A DNA stretch of 10,104 nt from a bacterium (lineage in GTDB: Bacteria; Patescibacteriota; Minisyncoccia; Minisyncoccales; CG1-02-41-26): NCBI GenBank assembly GCA_018400675.1, contig JAGYMG010000018.1:1-10104 (forward strand). The letters run 5' to 3'. A program made the position numbers and the translations under genes. Below the pieces are notes generated by a model. It did no database searches. It was not told the DNA's origin and saw only the letters and a list, made by a program, of their open reading frames with translations. The stretch's first letter is position 1. The number at the start of each line of letters is the position of its first letter. Shown piece by piece: positions 9,001 through 10,104 of the stretch.

Positions 9001-10104
9001 TACCTGTCCCCATTGATGTTGGATTGATTCAGAACATTTACCAGTTTATACGACAGATGGAACCCTATCTTATGGAACAATTCAAAGAGAAGTTTAACGA
9101 TGAGTATTCTCAACGGGGGAAAATAGCAATATGCCGGCAGGCAACTTATATTTTAGCTAAAGTAATAAGTGAGATTTTCGATTTACCGATAGGAGGAGAT
9201 TCTGCTGATAGATTAGAAATGATTTCGGGAGCTATATTAAATGGTAATCCTGCTGATAAGTCACTTCATCGTTGGCTTTCCATATATAAAGATAACAAGA
9301 AAGCGATTTTAATAGATCTTACCTATGAACAGTTTGATAAGGGATATAGAGATAAAATTCTTATCGGGCCTTACCAAGAAATAAAGAAAGAATTTTATTA
9401 TTTTGATTGGGAAGAGTTGATAAGAGAAGAAAAGAAACGTTATGGTTTAGAAGAAGTTAACGATATTGAAACAAAGAAAACTTTACGGACTCGCTGGCAA
9501 AAGAAAATTGCAGCTTATGTTGCCTTTGAACCTTTGCCTTTACTGGTAAAATTGATTGATTTTACTCCTTTTGTAAATAATGTCAGGAAAGGAGTAGATA
9601 TAGATCTGGATATAAAAGAAAACCTTCCTGATTTTGAAAAATTTATTTCCAAAATTATTCGTAAGGCCGAAGTGGTATTGGCTAAACCCGGCCTTGTAGA
9701 AGCAGATGTTGGAGGTGGGTATGGAATAGAAGATTTAAGAAATAATTATAGTAAATCACATCTAAAAATAGTTGAAACATTAGTAAAGAAGATTAAGAAA
9801 GAATTGGGTATAGAAAGGCAACTTAAATTATGGCATATAAATTCCGGAGATACGGGTGGAGTTAGAGATTTAATAACCGGCTGGATAAAACATACAGACG
9901 GGATAGAAGGCGTAACTATGAGATGGATGTTAATGGAGGCACCGGAGCATTTTTTTACTTTGACTGGAAGTATAATTCATAATGTATTCCACGGTTTAGA
10001 AAAAGATAGCAAAGGAAAAATTTTGTATTTAACAGAAGAGGATAAAAAATACATAATAAAGATTATAGATAAAGCAGCAGAAGATATAAAAACTAAAATA
10101 GAAA
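1..10104 (+). CDS. Giant multidomain protein, internal fragment (both ends outside window)
   Basis: Codons read from base 3 stay open to base 10103: 3367 sense codons with no TAA, TAG or TGA. Bases 1-2 and 10104 belong to codons cut by the window edges. Both other forward frames stop at once (TAA at 2, TAG at 37). Recognisable domains appear in this one frame in order: HExxH module, phosphohexomutase, DUF1846, second HExxH module, helical region, membrane segment, methyltransferase-like fold, transglutaminase-like domain, TPRs, second transglutaminase-like domain. Internal ATG codons exist, but none stands in a gap between domains or after a convincing Shine-Dalgarno sequence, so I see no separate genes. 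No signal peptide can be judged because the N-terminus is missing. Giant ORFs of this kind are known in Omnitrophota; that assignment is inferred. Overall function is unknown. A chance open frame is excluded; an assembly join cannot be fully excluded but would have to keep phase everywhere. Confidence 0.97.
84..555 (+). repeat. Duplicated HExxH (zincin-like) module, copy 1
   Basis: This 472-base segment (residues 28-184) is repeated colinearly at 4272-4743 without indels; by eye 24 of 157 residues differ. The first half looks beta-rich (GINFTIEFDPNLE, then KYKLLVNPN). A loop built from a dispersed repeat follows (314-370), then a helix with HELFH at 411-425 (residues 137-141). The full pattern is HExxHxxGxxE, with Glu at residue 147. 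HExxH is the zinc-binding and catalytic motif of zincin metallopeptidases. The spacing to the third acidic residue recalls metzincins, but with Glu instead of His or Asp, and I see no clear Met-turn. Peptidase activity is therefore possible, not shown. Only 27 residues before it are visible, so what precedes it is unknown. A degenerate module or a minigluzincin-like domain is an alternative. Confidence 0.85.
314..370 (+). repeat. Dispersed short repeat read through in frame, copy A
   Basis: These 57 bases are made of degenerate short units: a GACGAYR-like part (gatggacgacagacgac) and a GTTGAACGTA-like part (gttgaacgtagaacgttg). They are translated as a charged, low-complexity peptide, DDGRQTTDVERRTLNIER, placed between the beta-rich half and the HExxH helix of the module. 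The second copy at 4502-4558 differs at 3 of 57 bases. Its simple iterated structure looks like a dispersed intergenic-type repeat accommodated in a surface loop, similar in principle to palindromic elements inserted in Rickettsia genes. The link to a genome-wide family is from memory and not verified here. Confidence 0.75.
556..812 (+). other. Linker between HExxH module and phosphohexomutase, with a read-through palindrome
   Basis: Residues 185-270 form a charged, mostly helical connector. Its beginning (EQLKKARDEAEAW) no longer aligns with what follows copy 2 of the module, so the duplication ends near base 555. The middle is encoded by the palindromic element at 595-648, giving WFDTLTTLRTILSGVEGMG. 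The end (around FDSSLKAEEVNGLIKEFFG) runs into the mutase N-terminus. No domain is recognised and no catalytic motif is visible. Confidence 0.6.
595..648 (+). repeat. REP-like palindromic element read through in frame
   Basis: Perfect 8-base arms cccttcga (613-620) and tcgaaggg (637-644) surround a 16-base loop. Overlapping nested pairs also exist: ccatcc (622-627) with ggatgg (643-648), and ttcgac (597-602) with gtcgaa (636-641). The core cctgagcggagtcgaaggg closely resembles a dispersed palindromic repeat that I remember from many environmental bacterial genomes, where it usually lies between genes. Here it is translated without breaking the frame. It is more GC-rich than its surroundings. 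The duplicated module at 4272-4743 has no counterpart, so it was either inserted here after the duplication or lies just outside the duplicated block. Confidence 0.75.
813..2630 (+). other. Alpha-D-phosphohexomutase domain (phosphoglucomutase/phosphomannomutase type)
   Basis: Residues 271-876. This superfamily moves a phosphate between positions 1 and 6 of hexose phosphates through a phosphoserine, usually feeding cell-wall, lipopolysaccharide or storage polysaccharide synthesis. All four signature loops are present in order: an N-terminal FRDYDYR start (816-836); the phosphoserine loop NTASH with Ser at 1149-1151 (residue 383); the metal loop DLDGDR at 1716-1733; the sugar-binding loop GESSGH at 2025-2042; and the phosphate-binding loop RASSNDPN at 2499-2522. 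The usual TASHNP reads TASHVT here, and the last loop differs from the common SGTEP or SNTEP. At about 600 residues it is longer than typical bacterial 450-residue enzymes, with extra sequence before the last loop. The key residues suggest an active enzyme. Substrate cannot be told. It is followed after about 40 residues by DUF1846. Normally such an enzyme is a free cytoplasmic protein; here it is embedded. Confidence 0.93.
2751..4220 (+). other. DUF1846 / UPF0371 domain, full length
   Basis: Residues 917-1406, about 490 residues, matching the usual length of free-standing UPF0371 proteins (roughly 490-505). Diagnostic stretches I recognise include FSNEKYLQEQ at the start, then YLEIGGKLTFDYHAARVLPG and FDPNAKIKLL, then GPGPGSGK at 3270-3293 and LSQLYHEHKRG. 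After these come ETFPVWNLPLKHPVNMAYEA, NMIDPYH, VNYNRDIEAFPVL, YQSPTDMGINKV and a C-terminal SSDESGLRRLGLNFT. The family has solved structures but no settled biochemical role that I can state. GPGPGSGK resembles a phosphate-binding loop but is a family-specific motif, not evidence of a P-loop ATPase. The conserved segments look intact. The domain ends 17 residues before copy 2 of the HExxH module. Finding it fused to a phosphohexomutase is unusual and suggests, but does not prove, linked roles in sugar-phosphate or nucleotide-sugar chemistry. Confidence 0.94.
4272..4743 (+). repeat. Duplicated HExxH (zincin-like) module, copy 2
   Basis: Residues 1424-1580, the partner of 84-555, beginning at the same FPA-x-MP start and losing similarity after the DNDIGL segment. 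The motif HELFH lies at 4599-4613 (residues 1533-1537), again as HExxHxxGxxE, followed by NEAQARQKTIEYL. Compared with copy 1, the codons of HELFH carry five base changes, all silent, which points to selection on the protein. The repeat-derived loop (4502-4558) is at the same place, so its insertion came before the duplication. The module starts 17 residues after DUF1846 and leads directly into the charged helical region. Zinc-dependent peptidase activity is plausible from the motif alone; substrate is unknown. Confidence 0.87.
4502..4558 (+). repeat. Dispersed short repeat read through in frame, copy B
   Basis: Second copy of the 57-base element at 314-370, differing at three bases (one near the start, two in the acagat part). 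It encodes the identical DDGRQTTDVERRTLNIER peptide. Bases 4530-4600, covering its second half and the following helix, match 342-412 without a single mismatch over 71 bases. Confidence 0.78.
4744..5924 (+). other. Charged helical / coiled-coil-like region, family not recognised
   Basis: Residues 1581-1974. The sequence is rich in Lys, Arg, Glu and Gln with few Gly or Pro. Long stretches look helical (LLELNQSLNSRIMVEIRQ, then KAISLRLKRINRVIRDINKQ, LIRLNQEKRMLLDEKAKIQL, TYKEAINQIELAIEALKKG), consistent with coiled coil or an extended helical bundle. A small part near 5340-5480 (GWDIGISKKGRVTIRQQRW, VIDGVTVNVRQW) looks more like beta hairpins. No catalytic motif is visible. Codons such as agg, cgg and ctg are commoner here than in the surrounding sequence, which suggests a different origin for this block. 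It precedes the membrane segment and could serve as a spacer or oligomerisation stalk; that is inference. Confidence 0.55.
5970..6038 (+). other. Transmembrane segment
   Basis: Residues 1990-2012 (TLFAVLPYIIGAALAVGAAV, then ILV) are 23 mostly hydrophobic residues with no charge, bounded by Glu before and KQFSRG with further Arg and Lys after. A shorter hydrophobic stretch, SILPFIIIS (5925-5951), sits just upstream. It is probably too short to span alone, but could form a hairpin with the main segment. Both flanks are basic (KDRVKKRAAS before, GRARNK after), so orientation is ambiguous. It is the only convincing membrane span I see, and it splits the visible protein into a mutase/DUF1846 part and a methyltransferase-like/TPR part. 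Confidence 0.8.
6195..6750 (+). other. Class I methyltransferase-like (Rossmann) domain, degenerate motif I
   Basis: Residues 2065-2250. The strand-helix order fits an S-adenosylmethionine-dependent class I methyltransferase. Strand 1 with loop is RLVYILSGGQSRDVQWLL (6258-6311). Strand 2 ends in an acidic residue (IGVIIINVD, 6357-6383). Next come IEGAFLEMNFLD (strand 3 with Asp), GRGVIVNGIMHNLG (strand 4), then RYFTALRPLLSSKGWLQIEV, which copies the usual 'x-L-x-P-G-G' strand 5, and AIKKSGFFENS at the end. The normal GxGxG of motif I is replaced by SGGQSRD. That may still bind the cofactor, or the domain may be catalytically dead. No substrate-specific motif is recognised. It starts about 50 residues after the membrane span. 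Assignment is by fold pattern only. Confidence 0.65.
6751..7670 (+). other. Unrecognised region, two parts
   Basis: Residues 2251-2556. The first part (to about 7260) is aromatic-rich and AT-rich at the DNA level, with segments such as FRFDRWSGDRIFKIPYLSSF, LIWLSYFYAIFKILPLFEL (hydrophobic but probably not a full membrane span), WGKRYLWEYMP and VTLNFGWVLCPADGETDY. The second part (about 7290-7670) is charged and helical (LMKNLEKVFKAIKEYEAHKG, then VVEEFVEMAKSWKDEQG, then KQTLKQKRDEYNQGKL). A histidine cluster, NEQYHSDHLRTPEW, lies at 7359-7400. I recognise no family. The strong change in composition relative to 4744-6050 suggests a separate origin. Confidence 0.5.
7680..7960 (+). other. Transglutaminase-like domain (Cys-His-Asp), N-terminal to TPRs
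   Basis: Residues 2560-2652. The pattern fits the transglutaminase/SirB1-like core: a helix with the nucleophile, KKTDCVGYSQLLYILSNSLG (Cys at 7743-7745, residue 2581); a strand with His, PGEGHIASLIDL (His at 7851-7853); and a strand with Asp, GKIVMADLAFG (Asp at 7899-7901). The spacing (Cys to His 36 residues, His to Asp 16) is typical of this fold. In SirB1-like proteins such a domain is directly followed by TPRs, as here. The fold includes cysteine peptidases, transglutaminases and inactive members. The triad is complete, so an active thiol enzyme is plausible. Substrate is unknown; cross-linking or cleaving peptides of the envelope or of this protein itself are possibilities. Confidence 0.78.
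8061..8570 (+). other. TPR repeat array
   Basis: Residues 2687-2856. After a half repeat (REPAIFNYSQAIKLNPEY), 34-residue units begin at 8115, 8217, 8319 and 8421, exactly 102 bases apart. They share the consensus AEAYxNRGAAYAxLxQ then FFQAIxDYxQAIKLNPEY, the standard tetratricopeptide pattern (Gly8, Ala20, Pro32 class positions). TPRs make helical superhelices that bind partner proteins. The units are also very similar in DNA (for example atcagtttttccaggc in neighbouring units), showing recent tandem duplication. The fourth unit is disturbed by a 10-residue partial duplication (8439-8498) and ends in a degenerate AKEDLAKAVRLNPNL. The array lies between the two transglutaminase-like domains and may present substrates or partners to them. 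Confidence 0.95.
8439..8498 (+). repeat. Partial 10-residue duplication inside TPR 4
   Basis: RGAAYVELGQ (8439-8468) is followed at once by RGVIYTSTGQ (8469-8498), the same helix-A segment of a TPR. The array therefore loses its 34-residue register here by exactly 30 bases, keeping the frame. This looks like a partial unit left by slippage, recombination or loss between repeats; the two halves have diverged. Confidence 0.7.
8571..9110 (+). other. Unrecognised charged helical region
   Basis: Residues 2857-3036. The sequence is mostly helical and charged (VLDKLSNQKAAKLTIEQMEK, FKELAEVLEVLEKHLQDVKK, VKAQAEALREDGKK), with one short beta-like piece (PPVVARRKGNQITWNLS, 8799-8849). A possible small helical subdomain runs through EEEIRHILKDSNFTDSQIDF (8850-8909). 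Repetition of acidic-basic helix pattern suggests a linker between the TPRs and the next enzyme-like domain. No motif is recognised. Confidence 0.5.
9111..9400 (+). other. Second transglutaminase/cysteine-peptidase-like domain
   Basis: Residues 3037-3133. A likely nucleophile helix reads KIAICRQATYILAKVISEIF (Cys at 9132-9134, residue 3044), followed by DLPIGG. The His is in KSLHRWLSIY (His at 9267-9269, residue 3089), and the acidic member is in AILIDLTYEQF (Asp at 9315-9317, residue 3105). This Cys, 'H-x-W', 'hydrophobic-D-T-x-x-QF' order is common in transglutaminase-like thiol enzymes. Sequence similarity to the domain at 7680-7960 is low, so this is not a recent copy. Cys to His is longer here (45 residues) than in the first domain. 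It could be a peptidase, a transglutaminase, an amidase-like enzyme or an inactive relative. Confidence 0.68.
9401..10104 (+). other. Unrecognised C-proximal region, runs off the window
   Basis: Residues 3134-3367 and beyond. A charged part (WEELIREEKKRYGLEEVNDI) leads to a region around 9540-9630 (PLPLLVKLIDFTPFVNN). Then comes a more globular part: VVLAKPGLVEADVGGGYGIE (9672-9731), then HINSGDTGGVRDLITGWIKH (9834-9893), then MRWMLMEAPEHFFTLTG (9918-9968) and IIHNVFHGLEKD. The glycine-rich GGGYG and the His-containing IIHNVFHG might be functional, but I cannot name a family. The frame is still open at the last base, so the domain is cut by the window. Confidence 0.5.

Noticed and set aside
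8739..9113. Reverse-strand ORF of 124 residues, the longest antisense frame
   Set aside because: It lies opposite a continuous coding frame, shows no domain, and its length is not unusual for the antisense of AT-rich helical coding sequence.

Overview
The whole window is the inside of one giant protein-coding gene on the + strand. Reading codons from base 3, I find no stop codon up to base 10103, giving 3367 consecutive sense codons with neither start nor end in the window. There are no intergenic gaps, RNA genes, promoters or terminators. Recognisable domains lie along this frame one after another and in phase, so the length is not a chance artefact. The best guess for the source is a Candidatus Omnitrophota (OP3) bacterium or a similar uncultured lineage. 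The reasons are the very long multidomain ORF, the AT-rich standard-code usage, the kind of domains present, and two dispersed repeat types that resemble ones I associate with such genomes. This taxonomic call is an inference.

Layout (local residue number = (position-3)/3+1). (1) 84-555: an HExxH, zincin-like module, copy 1, carrying an in-frame 57-base repeat; a palindromic REP-like element is read through just after it. (2) 813-2630: an alpha-D-phosphohexomutase with all four active-site loops. (3) 2751-4220: a full-length DUF1846/UPF0371 domain. (4) 4272-4743: copy 2 of the HExxH module, colinear with copy 1 and about 85% identical in protein. (5) 4744-5924: a charged helical, coiled-coil-like region. 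(6) 5970-6038: the one clear membrane segment. (7) 6195-6750: a Rossmann, methyltransferase-like domain with a degenerate first motif. (8) 6751-7670: unrecognised sequence. (9) 7680-7960: a transglutaminase-like domain with Cys, His and Asp. (10) 8061-8570: TPR repeats with recent tandem duplication. (11) 8571-9110: unrecognised sequence. (12) 9111-9400: a second Cys-His-Asp, transglutaminase-like domain. (13) 9401-10104: unrecognised sequence running off the window.

How the parts work together is not known. Two complete metabolic-type domains, normally separate proteins, are strung between two copies of a metallopeptidase-like module. Two cysteine-peptidase or transglutaminase-like domains flank a TPR scaffold further on. 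One reading is a membrane-anchored multienzyme acting on the cell envelope or on glycans. A more speculative reading is a polyprotein cut by its own peptidase-like modules. The strongest direct observations are the uninterrupted frame, the duplicated module with a 71-base perfectly identical core, and the in-frame dispersed repeats.
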